Shown: piece by piece, positions 1 through 14,600 of the stretch
How positions within the stretch are numbered: the first letter of the stretch is position 1
How the letters are laid out: the number at the start of each line of letters is the position of its first letter
NCBI RefSeq assembly: GCF_020382885.2
Contig: NC_058502.1
Span: 9,805,501 to 9,869,500 of the forward strand
Reading direction: 5' to 3'
Origin: Scatophagus argus
Lineage: Eukaryota > Chordata > Actinopteri > Scatophagidae
DNA length: 64,000 bases
Made by a program: the position numbers and the translations under genes
The notes under the pieces: model-generated
Seen by the model: the letters and a program-made list of their open reading frames with translations, nothing else
What the model was told of the DNA's origin: nothing
The model's database searches: none

Positions 1-1949
1 TGTTGACAGTCTTTCATCTTTAAGCACTTAACTGATGCACAGTAATATAACAGAGCCTTCAGTATCTGAGAAAGCTAACGTATGTGTTAGGGTATGTTCA
101 GTGAAATTTTAAAATCTATGTAGAGAGAACAGGCAACAAATAGAGATGCACAAAAATATGCGGTCCTGTCTCTCACTTTTACCATAAGCTTAACTTGATG
201 CAGCATTCTGAATATATCAAAGGTGTTTACCTGTTTTTGCAATGGAGCATAATACCTTCTGCAGATTCAAACACACAGTAAATGTCATCTTTGTTGCTGA
301 TGGAGCGCCTTGCAACATGAAACAACTGACTGCGGCTCCATGCAGAGAGCCTCCTCTCCACCAAATGCTGCACCTGTTTCCACAAAAGGCCGACCGTTTT
401 CCCACAGAACAAAGGATCAAGTGGAGGAGGAGTGGCACGTCCTTCCCTTTGCAATGCTTATTTATGCCTCTCTCTATCTGAATTGCAAAGACAGGTTTGA
501 ACATTGTTGAGCTCACCTATGAGCTTCAGTCCTGCTGCCTTCTACCTCCTGCACAAAGTGCTTTAATTTTGCACAGCACATCGTGTTGTTTCTTTTTTCC
601 ATTACCAGTGGCCATTTGCCAAACCACACAGTCATGTTTAAGATGCCGACTCGAAGCTACTGTTCCTGACTCAATTGTTCATATAACACAATGTGCCTCT
701 TAATTTAAATTGTTTCAATTTTTTTCATGTTCAGCCTACACAGCAGCATATATAAGCGATCATTACAATCTAAAAGGCAGATCGCAGAGTGGCTGCTTGA
801 TTAGTTGTGTTTACATGATCAGAGATTACAGTCAGCTTTGCTCCTACTCAGCTACCCCGCCTGAGAAGGGGGTCATTTAAGAGGAACCCACACCTGCCTG
901 CACACGGTGAATGATGATTAATCAACCAAGTAATTGGCAGTGGCGCTGTTAGCATGGCAACTCTCTGTATGTGTGTATGTCCAACAGTGCTGTCCTGAAA
1001 CCAGAGGGCTGATGTTTAAGCGCCCATTGGCAGGCCTTGGAGAGTTTTCACCTTGCTAAAGCGTCCTTGAGCAAGACCAGAATATCTAATCAGCTCGAGA
1101 AGCCCTGAAACTCCTCTCTGACTTTTAGGGGCACTATGGTTAATTAATAAGAAAGTATTTTTGTGTGGCTGAAAGTAGTGTCACACATTAAGGATCCGAT
1201 GATGGATTGACTAACTGATTACAGTGGAGTAGTGGTTTACTGTCCAATGGGGCAATTTAGTTAACAGCCAAGCAAAAGGAACAAACCAGACTGAGTCTAC
1301 AAACATCTTAGTGCTCTGTACTAAGATCTCATGCATGTTAAAATACTCACAACGACAATGTTATCCTGAATTTAACCAGGATATAGTGTGAAATAACCAA
1401 AAGTTAGCTTGCGAATAGCTGCTAATCCACGTACAACACAAAGTACAGCTGAAGCTGACTGATTGATTAGAAATTGAAATTTAGAGGAAGTCCCGGATGC
1501 CTAGTGTCAGTAGGACTTTTCCTGTTGGGACCATTAAAGGAGATGTTTCAGAGGATAAATGAAAACTTTAATTGATCTGCTGGTAACAGTAAACTGCAAT
1601 GTCTGTAAAAACATTTTTGACAAGTGCCAATACTTGTTGAAATATTTACTTCAGTCTGGACTGCCATCCCTGGTGCAGTGCAGAGACAGCAGTATGAAGA
1701 AGCCAGAAACCAGGGAATAGCCCCATCCCATCTGCAGCACTTAACAGGCCACGTTACATATTTCTAAAGAGCTACTAGAATAGAAGACCTTTAATGCACA
1801 TTAGTGCCAACTCAACAGAAGTAAAATCTCTTCCCAGGTGGAAGCAAATTAAACTCACTTAAACTGTAAAAACTGACTTCATACACTGGGCAATAGTTAC
1901 TCTTTTGCAGATTATTATGAAACCCCTGGCTGGGGTCATTTTGCCTTAC
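1..1949. other. pcsk2 intronic sequence at left edge, no exon recognised
   Basis: This stretch lies beyond the donor of the last visible pcsk2 exon (GTAAGG on the minus strand, at 1944-1949). The next expected exon would carry the oxyanion-hole region and lead to the catalytic serine. I looked for it on the minus strand and did not find it, so it probably lies beyond the left edge. The short open frames around 217-516 resemble nothing I know and have no convincing splice context. Confidence 0.6.
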
Positions 1950-4900
1950 CTTGTTGACGCCATCAGCCATAGCCTGCAGCGTGAGCTCTCGAGGTCCATC
2001 CACTGTTTTGCCATCGTCGGTTGGTCCCCAGCTGGCACTGTAGATGTCAACAACCTGGGGCATGTGGCTGATGGAGGATGCTTCAATGATGTCAGTCATA
2101 AAGGGCTGGTCCAACATCCTGATACCTGAAAGAGCAACATCTTCATGTGGATGTGATATTAAAATCCTGGCTACAATTGGATTACTGTATTGTTGCCTCT
2201 ACTGCAACACAATGTGTTTAGGCAGCACATAGGTGATTTATAAAGCCTGTTTTAGCTGGTTACGTCCACAATATCTGTGTCAAGACAGTAAAGCAATGCT
2301 TATTTCTAGAATCTAAACCTTTAACAACACAAAGAAAGTGATGTCAGCTTCATAACAGCACACAAATAAAGCAACCAACACTCATGTTCTTATTTCTACC
2401 GAGTTATCCCCAAAGTAAATTTCAAGAGAAATTACAAATTAATGGTCTTTTGTCACTATGTGGATTCTGACTGACCTCTGCCGCAAGTAGGAGTAATTCC
2501 ATGAGGAGGGATACTCCATTTAAATGTGCTTTAACAACAAACCATGCAACACCATTCATCCACAATTGCTTGTATTTCATTAACGCTGCCTATACAGTAT
2601 TTCCCTCAGGGTGAATCAGCCTTATCAGTCCTTTCATCATATCATTATCAGAACGATTGTGGTTTGCTTACATCACTGTCTGCTCATTATTATTCCTCTC
2701 ACTGTCCAAACTGCAGCTTTAACATGACACACACCTGCCACCTTGGAGTTGTAGGCGACTCCCACACCGCAGATGTTGTTGTTGGCTGCTGCAGACACCT
2801 CTCCAGCACATCGTGTGCCGTGACTGGTGACAGCAAAAAGCAGAGAATATTTTTAAGAGGATTTGCATGAATTTGCATGAATTTATGAAGGATATATTGT
2901 GGGTTAAGTTTGAGATAATAGTTCCCAGATTAGATGTACCTGGTTATTGTTTTTGTTGACTGCCAAGAATGAGGCAGTTGTTGATAGTAAAGGTTTAGCA
3001 TTTTCGGCAGCTGTAAATCAATTAAAATTTGCATAAACACTATGATTCCCTGACCTGAAGAACATTAGCTCCTAGAGAGGCAACAAGATTTTTCCATCCA
3101 TTTACTCATGCTTGGTCTGAATCTGGCTGAATATGTTTGCACATATCAGTGTTTTGTGTGCACCATGTGATGTGTGTCGATCTCTCCATCCCTCCGCTCC
3201 CCACAGGGACACTGCAGAGAGTCAACCCCTCTCTCCCAGCATGCTTTGCTACAGACAGGCAGCTATTTATAACAACCAGCTGATTAGCCAGCGAGTTGTG
3301 CCCGACAGTCAGCAACTGCTACACTGGCAAACCCAAATACTCCCTCCTCACTCCCACACACAGACAGACAGACACTCACACACACACACACACACTGATA
3401 CATCTGAGCAGATGGAGGCACGGTGGAGGAGGAGAGGCAGAGAAAGAATATATTCCTCTTTGTTCCTCTCCACGACGTGTTGCAGTGGCAGTGGATCACC
3501 CAGTATGATAGGGAGATGGAGGGGGCAGATAAGACTGTATCAGACAGAAGGTCGCCACTGTGAACACTGCAACCCTGAAAAGAGACTTTTGTGCTAGACC
3601 TCCTTTATCTACTTTATCTCCTCCAAGAGAGCTGGTGAAAATAGGCATTATGTCTTCTATTATGTTGTGTTGAACAACAGCTCTGTTTATACTGCACCAT
3701 TATGTCTTATGTGGAGAGAAAATCAATAGAGGAGCTGCCAGACTTCAGGGAGAGTACACATGTGTGCACACACAGACACACTGAGTATGTGTATATATAA
3801 ACAGGGGTTGGCTGGGTGAGCTTTACCTGTTGAACCAGTCGTCTGTGTAGCGTGGAAATGGAAACGGGTCATTGCTGCTGAAGTCATAGCTGGCATCGGC
3901 ATTCTGAAAGGACCAAATGGATGCATTTACAAAAACAACAACATCCAGGCAGAAAAACAAAGGAGAGTAGGCAGAGAGGATGATTTCATGGTGAAGTGCT
4001 GACCTTATCATTGCCTGCTCGGTCATCTGGATGCACCAGTGGGGGAGCAATTTTGAGGTTTTTCCCAAACAATGTCAAATTCTGATAGCTATAGTTTATT
4101 ACACACGTCTAGTTATTTTTAACAAAGTTTAATGCAATAGTTTGACATTTTAGGAAATGTGCTACTTCTGCAAGGAGTTGGATGGAAAGATCAAAACCAC
4201 TCTTACATCTGTAAAGTAAAAACTATACTGAAACTACCTCCTGTTTTTAGCTTAGCTTAAAGATTGCAAGCAGCTAGCCTGGCTCTGTCCAAGTTAACAA
4301 AATGTCTCTAAAGCTTACTGATTAACGCATTACTGAAGATTATGTTTGTTCAATCCATGTAAAAAAAAGAAAAAAAAGGCAGGCATATTATGCTCCGTAA
4401 AACTACAACTCTTTTTTTCCCATTTCAGTTACTGTACAAATTAAACACATAACTTAGCACACACATATTTAGCATGAGTTTTAGAGGTTCAGTTTTTGTT
4501 GAAACTGTCTTAGAGAAGTTAACAGAAAAAACTCTGGTCCAAATCTAACTGCAAATCTTTATTCTGCAACCATATTGTAATAATGTGTAGTCACTGCAGG
4601 GATTTCAAGCTGAGAAAATAATGGCCCAGAATTTAATTCCATATGGCCAAAAGTAATAGGATCAGAACAGCAGCAGCGGAAAAGCAGAAGAAAAAAGATG
4701 CAGGAAACACATCTGCCAGAGAGACATTAATACGGCCAACATAATTATAAGAAGAACCATGTCTGAGGGACACACAAACACAACATGCACACACAAAGTA
4801 AGTTTTAACAGATACCCTTGGTATTTTTTGCTTATTGCTCCTTCTGTAACACACTTCCAATGGTCTTTCAGCATACTGTATTGTGCTGTGATCTCTCCTT

Positions 4901-5655
4901 TACCTGTCACTCGTGTCACGTGTATCTGCTTTTGCTCTGTGTGCCCAGTAACAGGTGCTTTGTGCAGTCATGAGTATGGAGAAGCCACAGCCGTGTTCAT
5001 TAGCCACAAAGCCAAACACATCATATCAATCTTGGGACTGTTTTCACGCTTTGGCCTGACAGGTTGCTGGCTCACATTTAGAGGAGGAGACTCAGTAAGC
5101 GACAAAGAAAAAGCAAAACGGCAAAAGCTTCCTGACCCAATGGCGAAACACTGTAATTATCGCAATACAGAGCAGAGGAAAGTAGAAATGCTTAGGGTAT
5201 CTGGGGTTGCATGCTGAAGTAGAGGGAGGTTCACACCTCTGTAATTGTGTTGTTAAAAAAGGGTTAAATGCCATTTAAACTATTTCTCTAATTACTAATT
5301 GCTTTTCTTTCTTCTTCTCTCTTTGTATTTGTCTCTGTAACAGACACATCATGCCTATTCAAGTTTCTTTTTCCAAACATGTGGAAATGAAATTTAGCTT
5401 AATTTGAGAAATATTAGCATTATTTGCTTGGTAGAATAGCTGCATGACATTCCGGCCCTTTAAGATATGTAGATGTCAAATGAATAAAAAAATATATTAA
5501 ATACATAAAATACCTTTATCAGGTGGCACAACATCTGAAGGGAAGCTGGTAAGAATTGTGAAAAGTCTGCCAATTGGCTTAAAAATTGTGTTTGTTATTT
5601 ACAGCAGAACGTTTGTGATGAGAGAACAGGTCAAACCAAAAACAGGTTCACATCA

Positions 5656-5697
<42 letters not shown>

Positions 5698-8600
5698 TTA
5701 AATGGAGCGAAAGGGGCTGGTAGTAAATGACACAGGGGCATGTTCATGAATCATTTGCTGTTCTTCTCAGGCTCATATCTTCTGCTATCAATCAGACTCT
5801 GTACTTCCTCTGGTGTCCTGTGAGCAACCAGGGTCAGAATAATGGATTGTGCCCAGTTTCAGCCACCTCACCTTTCCCCGGCAACCCTTGTCTGTTCATA
5901 CACACATTGAGCGAATGGTACTTGAGAGAGCAATGACTCAAAGCTGCTATAGTGGAGGCCAGTATGTCTGCAAATTTTAATTTACCAACAGATATTTCTG
6001 ATAGTATTTCTAGACTTTTGCTTAAATGGGATTTTGAACCCGCGTATGAACTTGAAATAGGTGCATTTTTGCTTTCATACTTTTACTTTTAAGTCCAAAA
6101 TGAAGCCTGTTATTTTGTTTTGATTTGTTCCTGACATATATTGAAAATGATGAGGACTGGGCACAGACAAAACATCCTGATGTATCTCTCTTGGTGCTAT
6201 TTATCATGCTATCATGGCTGATAACCTAATGTACACTGTAGGAGAGCTGATGAAGGATTGCTGTATAATGTGACCTTCCTTGAAAGTCGTTCATGAGTTG
6301 CTTTAAAGCGTAAGTATGAAAGAAACACAAAGGCAATACAACAAAGGTTACACTGAATACTGTCTGTGTAGAGCTCTACTCTTGATGAAATGTTTGTGAC
6401 CATCATCTTAAGCCATTTACGTCACAGTGCATGAAGATTACGCAGAAACATAAATCTCTCGGGATCCGTTCAGGATAATTTTATGGAACCACACCTTCAT
6501 TCGTTGTTGCTTTTGCTCCCTCTCTCTTTCTCTCTCCCTCTGTGTGTCTCATACCAATTCAAACAAAAGCAATATGGTTATACGACATCATAACATCTGT
6601 ACACCCAGCACTGACTGGGAGAGTCACTATTTTCACAAAAGTCTCTTTGGTAAGACAGAAAGCAATAATCCATTGATCAAGTGCAGCTGTAATGCAAAGG
6701 TCCTCTAAGCACTGGAGTAGCCAAACACAATACCACACTGACATAGTGACATATAGATAGGTGCTAGCAAGAATGAAGATAGTTGTAACTGTACACTCAC
6801 AGCCGCAGTGCAGGAATGAGATCAAAATCAATATCATAACTGTCTTGTGTAAGAAATCCTGCCAGATTTTCCTCTTTTTTTAAGTCATATAAGTTATGTT
6901 CACCACGACTGTCATCTGATATCAAACACAGTTAAAGGAGGAAATAAACAAAACAATATACCTGCTATCATATAACTCAGTAGTATAATATCAGAATCTG
7001 AATAAATGCATTTATTTATGTGACCATCACTTATGGTACTACTGGCATTTGCAGATAAATGTACCATGAAATTAAGGTAAGAAATTTCTCATCTCAGGAC
7101 ACAGACAATCTCACAATTAATTCGCCATATCAAAATGTATCTTATCAACTGTTATAGTGTGATCATCACAACAAATGGGAAATCTTGAACAACAAGAGGC
7201 AAAAAACCCAAGCCAACCTGATATTTGCTTGTCCAATGCAGACCTAGACATGCACACAAAGATCCACAACCACACAATAAATGTGAGTCTAAATGAAAAA
7301 TGTGATCAACCCAAAATGACATTTTATTATTTTTTCATTCGACTAATAATACGAAGTTTTTGTTAGTCTGCGGAACACCATGACGACGGTGACAAGACCA
7401 GCTTATATACACAATGTCTTCCTTTCTAGCTCGCGCTCACACAAACACACACTTTAAATCTCTGCTCAGCATGATCCATCAATCCAGTGGAGTGTGCTCG
7501 CGCATCACCCTGGCTGAGGCTGAGTGTTATTTTTGGGCCAAGACTCGTCTCTGTTCGCAGGCAAGAAACATGTAAAGGCAGGCAAACATAGTGATACGTG
7601 TACATACACATGCACACAGTCAACAAAAAAATAAACAGACACACACTTGCATAGGCCGCATTTAAAATGATTACACAGTGTGCAGAAAAGCAAAACAGAG
7701 AGCACACTGTATCTCTCTGCAACAACATATTAACAAATAGGTAAGATAAGTGCGCAAAATGCAGGCATTTCTTAACAACGTTCTTGTTTGAAAAGCTTGG
7801 ACATAACTGAAAAAGGGGGTCTTTGGAGGCCCACAAAGCAGCATGACTCACTTTTTCATAACACCTCAGTTTCTCCAAAAGATTTGCATTTGCACATCCT
7901 TGGATTTGAGATGATGGCATACTGCAGTCGCATTGATGGAACTGCAAACTTAACAGTCAAAGCAAACTGAGTCTTCTACATTTCCTTGTTCTATTTAGCA
8001 ATCCTTCTTGTCCTTTAAGGTTTTATCAGTATTCTGGAGATAGAGCATCACATTATGCAGCGCCAACTACCCTGGCATTATCTCTGCTTGTGACAGATCG
8101 GCCTGCCATTGTGTCCGCAACAGTGCAGTGTGCATTAACATTAAACAGCTTGGCTGGCCGTCTGCCTGTCTCTGTGTCCTCCAGGAATACAAGGAGACTC
8201 AGCAGCCATGAAGGCAACTTGGAAAGCACCTGTCACTGCCAATGGCACACCACAGAAAGCCAGTGAAATCCACCATCGGATCCCCTGCTTCAGGTAACAA
8301 AAGCAGTTGAAAGAAATTAAGGAAAGTATAAAATTCAGTAACATAACGGAAATACTCACATAATTTGACGCCAGGTCTGGATGTAGATAGTCAATGCCTG
8401 AAATGTGATTTGATATTAATCAGTGATATAATTAAGCGTGAGGGGCAGTGATTTGCAGAAAACAGCCTGACCTCAAGCATCTGACTGCTATTACACCACA
8501 GTTTCATATTATTTCTGATAATTCTGATGAAAACAAACAAAAAGCAACACGTGGAATAGTGTTGAAATGATTTGTTAATTCATTTAAGACTAGAAAATGT

Positions 8601-11600
8601 AATGATTTCCTACTTTTCTCAGGTTTTATCATGAAGAGCTTTGGGTTTTAAACTATCACTTGTCACTTGCTATCATGTGTCTGTTTATTTTTAAGAGTAC
8701 TTTACTTATTTACTTAACTAAAGTCTATATTGTCATACTGTATTTGTGCATGTTTAGTTACTACCTATGTACACACCTTATTTCTACACTATAATCCCAC
8801 TAACTTCACTGCCACAAGTTTCTCTTATGCAAAATTAACTATCTGCATTGAACCAACCATTTTTAAAATGTCTGTCAAGGAAGGAAGTAGCCAATGAACA
8901 CTCTGACATTCACATCCCTGTCATATCTGGTTACAAATCAGTGCACAATGGCATGTAGTTTTTGAAAAAAACGTATATTATATAGTATAATATGATAATT
9001 GTTGTGGTGCGTCACCTTATGAGAACAAATTTTTATGCCCAGTTTCAATTTTTAAATTTAGTAAATCAGCGTGATTAATGTTTGCAGGTATCACTAAGTG
9101 TTTACAGACAGCACTAAAAGGTGACAAACAACAGCCCTTTATGCTCACCATCGTCCATGATTGCGATGGTTACTCCTTTGCCCGTGTAACCCAGTTGCCA
9201 GGCTTCAGCCACATTAAGATCCAGCCCAGGGGTCCCGTCTGCCTGGCCTGTGTTTATCTAATCACTCAGACAACAGACAATATGAACAACATCCATGAGT
9301 CACGGCACCCAGGTGAGCCACCATTAGAAAACCAGTCAACATGGAGGATGTGTGTTTCTGTGTGTGTGTGTGTGTAGGAGGAAGCAGCTCGGGATACTGA
9401 CTGCTTGGGGGTGGGAGAGTGAAGGTGAGGAGAAGGGGAAGTAAATGTCAGTGATATGGCACATTCAATTGATGCGGCAGATGAATGACGGCAAGCTTGC
9501 CGTAGGATAAAAGTCACGGTTGCCAGTTAGCGTAAACAAGAGGGGAGGAAACTAGGCGGCATGAATGCAGTGATGAGCTGGCATGGGCAGTATTGGCCAG
9601 GCTAATTAAAGAATAAATAACAATGTTGATTCAGGAAGTAGTGGGGAATATGCCTGACCTCTGAGTAATTAAGGTGGAAGAATGTGGGTTGGTCGTAAAG
9701 GTCAGGCGGCATGCAGACAGCTGCTTGGCTGATTACTCACCAGATACCACTGTTTTGTGAACAAAGGGTCACTCATGTTGACTTCAATATCATTGATATT
9801 TCTGTAGCCTCGTTTCTGACGATCAAAACCCTCCTGCTCAAAGACATTCTTCACCTGCGGACGAAAGCAAAGGAAATACCAGGTCACGGTCAGTCTTAAG
9901 TCAGCAACGATTTCACAGAACATTTGATGAAAGGATCGTACAAAGAGCAAAATGAAATACTGGTGCACAACAAGTGTCTGTGCTGGAACACAAAACTAGA
10001 AATAGGATTTCTCATGATGAGTGATATGTAGGCGTGTGCTGCTCTCTGCACTGGAAATCAGCAAACCCAGCTGTGCTCTACTGTATCATGACAAAACAGA
10101 ACATAATGTAAATGAAATGGGCTCTTATTTTTCTCCTAATCAGATGAGCTGCAGCTGGAGCCAAGGCTCCCAAACTCACCTGCCACACAAGAGACAGAGA
10201 TTTTTTTTTTTTAATCCCCTGCTTGGTATATTTTCAACAAAAAGCCACAGCAATTACTTGCACAAATACACCAGTGTTTCTTTTGAATCATCAACGACTC
10301 TTGGGCGGATGAACAGCTGTGTTTTGGATTGCAAATGCTCACTGAAAGCTGCCACAATTTATCAAGCAGATAACATAGGACAGAGCACATAAATGATGGG
10401 GATAGATGTCTTAGATAAAATTCAGGGACTATTAGTTGATGGCTGTCATCACAATGATTGTATGTCTTTGACAATGATGTTGTATTTTCATTTCTGCTGC
10501 ATTTAGAGCTCAAGCCAGAAAGCATAACACTCCTCCAGTATTTCACTGCCTTCATCTCTGTCAGTAGCTGTGAGGACGACACTGAGGTTTCTGTCAGGTT
10601 ACATCAAACAGCCACCTTCACACATTTGGAAACACTGAAGCGGTTAAGGAGAGGTAAAGGAAGGATGAGTCTTTTAATCTACTGGAGACTGGCAATAACT
10701 AAAGTAAGCTTGAAGTGAAGCTCTCAATTTGACATTTATTATCAAGAATCCTGCTTGTCACCAAGGTCTCCGGGAAAATGATTTCATTTGAAAGGTTTGG
10801 ATCCCTTTCTGTCTCTCTGTATCTTTATGTGTTTTAAGGTGTACTGGAAGTACAAGAAACATCTCATCGGTTTCCTTCTATTTTATGCCTATATTAAAGA
10901 CGAAAATAAAATGATGTGATGTTTACCGTTTCAAGGCTGCATTTTGAAAATGGGCCCCAGCGACTAAATGTTCCTCTTGTGCTTACCCTTAGCAAATTCA
11001 CCATAGTGTGACCGAGAGAAACAGGCATTGTCTGATGTGTTTGCCATCACAGATAAGAGAGCAGAGCAGCACTTAAGATGGCCTTTTCAAAAGGCCAAAG
11101 CGCATTCATCCAGATCTCTCTTTTACGGCATACTCTAAGCAATCGGGAGGCACACACGCTGTAAATCAATGAGTCAATAAGTCCGTTAAATGACAAGTCA
11201 GTCGGGAAAAAAATGAAATCATTATATTTGCATATTTATCGTTTGCCTTGGATGTTTTTGAAACTTTTTTTTTCTTTTTGAATTGGCCTCATGTTACATT
11301 TGTGACATAATTTCATTCCCATTTAGAGGGAAATGACCAGCATTTTCTGCATCATCCTTGCATTTCCCCCCCTTCTCGCCATCCATCATCAATTTATTCC
11401 ATCCCTTGGCAGGAGAGCTGGTATTTCCCTTGAGATGGCATGTCATTCTGCCCACTCACAACATCAAACAGTAACCATGCACCGCCACATCTCTCTCTGC
11501 CTTTGCCCACTGCCTGCTCACAACGCTTCAGTTCACTTCAAATCAAAGAGCTGTGCTGCCTTGCTCCTTTCTCTTTGTCCTCATTTCCCTCCTGGCTTTC

Positions 11601-14600
11601 CCAGGCTTGTGTCTTTCAGGATCAAGAGATGCTGCTCATTCACAAAGATTTATTCTGTTTTACTTATCCTTAACACCTTCTTCCTAGTATGCCAAGTATG
11701 TAAAAAGCATTGGAGGATGGAATCATGGATGGATGGATGGATGGATGGATCGGGTGAAAGTGCAGATGTGTGGATGAATGTGTCTCATTTGAAAATAAAT
11801 GTTGATGTAAAAGGAAAAGAGAAGATGAGGTAGTAAGCGGGAGTAAGCACAGAAAAGATGCAGGGGAATACAAGGAGGAAAAAGCGGGTGAATCAGAAGT
11901 GGGTCAACATGCTTCTCTAACAGAGTCCAACAAAGAACAGGACTTCTAGGACACTAAGAAATATATACAGTACACTCCACAGTACATTCAGTGCTGTTAC
12001 TCAGTTCTAAATGTTTTAAGTATGTTAAATGAGTGTGTAATGACTCCTTTAAACATAAGAAAAAAAACTATCGCAAAACACATCACTCTTTCTTTAACCT
12101 TTAAAAGTAGGGCTGGTAATATATTTTAAAAGAATTTTTTGATTCAGTATTTATTGATTATATATTAACATTCTGACAGCTGTCATTATTTCATTTCCAC
12201 TTGAAAATCTCTGCAACTATCAACCCCTGAAACATTTTTTTGCATGTATTTTTCTTCATAAATATCCTTTCTTTTGGATGGAACTGTGTAAACCTGATCT
12301 ATGTCAACCGCACTATCTTGAAAGAAGGGAAGAACACACTTCAGAATGATAAACAGGCAACATTAAATCAGACTAGCTGACCCCATCCATTCCAGAGATG
12401 CACAGAAATCAATAACTGCAGTGTCGCATATGAGCATGTCAAGCATCTGATTAAAACCCAGCATCTGGAACGTAGACCCGCCCATGTCCTCGCTGTCTCA
12501 CTTCCATTAGCTGTAATAGTTTGGCGGAGTGGTTCGTATTTATTTTCATTAGCACCTCTCACAACCACAATTAGACAGGTTAGCTGATTGTCTGCAGCAG
12601 GACCTCCACTTTCATCGCCTCCAGTGGTGGACTGAGATAAACAGGCAGAGCTCGGCACACAGATAAACATTCAATCTTTGTGTTTTATGTTATGAAGGAG
12701 AGTTGAAACAGTTTGTCCAGTGGTTGGCTGGTTCCACCTTCTCAAATGTGAGAATTTGCTGCATTTCCCTGTCTTATTAGCGTCATCTTTAAGGTTGGAC
12801 TTTTGCTCAGAAAGAAAAAAAAAGTGATTAGAGTTATCACCTTGAACTGTGGCAAATTGTGATGGACATTTGTTAATATTTTCTGACCTTGTAGACCAAA
12901 TGATTTACAGTTAATTGAGTCCAGAGTGTGTGTGAGATTGTTGATTGCACCTGACTGAACATCGCTTTTTACAGGAAAAATCTGGTAATATCCAACATAT
13001 TTGAATCTTTCCAGAAAATAATTCTGTTGTGTTCACACCAAACATGAATCAATTTTTCATGTGGCACAGTTATATACAAAGTCAATGCAAAGTGTATTTG
13101 CATGGGTTTGATATTAAATATTTAAGTTGAGGACGAAAGGTACACGTTTGCAATCATGTTGCGTGGGAAGGACGTGCATTACAAAGAAGGCTTGCTTATG
13201 TAACTCCTCAGCTGATCTTATATGAACTATTTTAATTCATAATGACACCGAGATATTACAAGCAAGTCTCCAGATTTTCACCACGGCATGCAGCTTTTGT
13301 TCGCCACTCTGAGCTTTTTTACAACCAAAAACTGTGCTTAAACTTTTAAAATTTCTCACAGAAATCATACATTTCACCTGTTTTGTTGTAAATATGATCT
13401 GTGCATCATCTGTGGACAGCAGTATAATAATAAAGATAATTATCTTTAATGATATTACCAAAAACAGGCTGACAGCCATTCTGTAGCAGCAAGCCCTCTG
13501 GGTAATTGATAAATAATAAGAACACCAATGACAATACATTTTCACTCTGTCTAACACCTGATGGGCTGGCAAAAGCCTCTGATTTAATACTGTTAAATAA
13601 ATACAAATGTTTTGATAAAACAGACATTTCTTTTTAAATCAATATAAGTCAGCAATGTGTTTCAGTAAAAAGATACGCTCAGTGGTGGAGTAACTTCTAA
13701 ATCCTACCTGAGTTCCCCATAGGATAAAATTATCCTCACAGAGCTTGCATAACCTTGCATTCAGTACATTTGTGAACAGTTTGCCGCAAGAAGCGTGACG
13801 CCTCTGCAGTTGCTAGAGTCCTCGCTGTCACCTTTCCTCTTATATATTGGCACAATTAAACCAAATACCCAATCTTCAGGGATAAAACCAGAGTCAAGAA
13901 TCTTGTTAAACAAAAAGCATGGAGCACTTTTAACATAATCATATACTCGTTCAAGACTCGGTCTACTCCTGCTGCTTCCTGTGGCCATTGCGAAAGAGAG
14001 TTTGCTCTCAATGGCCTTTTCTGTTCAAATGAACTTAATGTTGCTTTTCCTTGTTTTAGCTTTAGAATATGCTGGTGAGTTTCTAGTTAAGCAAAGAGGC
14101 TACCGTCAAAAAGCAAAGCAGGGCAGAGCTTATTCCTTTACCACAGCCATTCCAGTCAAGCTTTGGGTTTTTCCATTTGACAAACATCTTTTTTGCATCT
14201 CAAATGAACATGTGTTGACATTTCTCCTTGGCTTACTTGAAGAATCTGCATCCCATATTTGTGCAGTCAAATTTATGAAAGTTAGCCAAGACTGAGTCCA
14301 TTTCAGCTTTGAAAGTTGGCCTTACATGTGTATGCATGGCTTTCTCCTGGCCATCTCCTCTCATGATCATGATCACGCTCTCCCATAGTCTCCCTTCATG
14401 TTTGTTTATTTGTATTATTAAGATTCCCATTACCTTTGCATAGCCACAGCTATTCTTCTGCGTGACAGAGGTTTTGTGCATTCATGCTGTCTTTGCCCTC
14501 AGCCTCAAAACTCTGCTGGAACTCTGTTTTTAGTCATTAATGATGATGATGATGAACTGTTTCAGATTTTTGAAAAATTCTGCTGCAAAAAAGTTGAACT

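Noticed and set aside
1905-2870. Plus-strand frames at 1905-2129 and 2544-2870
   Set aside because: They are antisense shadows of pcsk2 exons 8 and 7, whose minus-strand translations are unmistakable.
3133-3597. 154-codon plus-strand frame in pcsk2 intron 6
   Set aside because: It runs through a CA microsatellite and gives low-complexity TDTHTHT-type sequence with no homology I recognise.
11333-11833. 166-codon plus-strand frame in pcsk2 intron 2
   Set aside because: It crosses an ATGG microsatellite, has no domain features and lies antisense in an intron.
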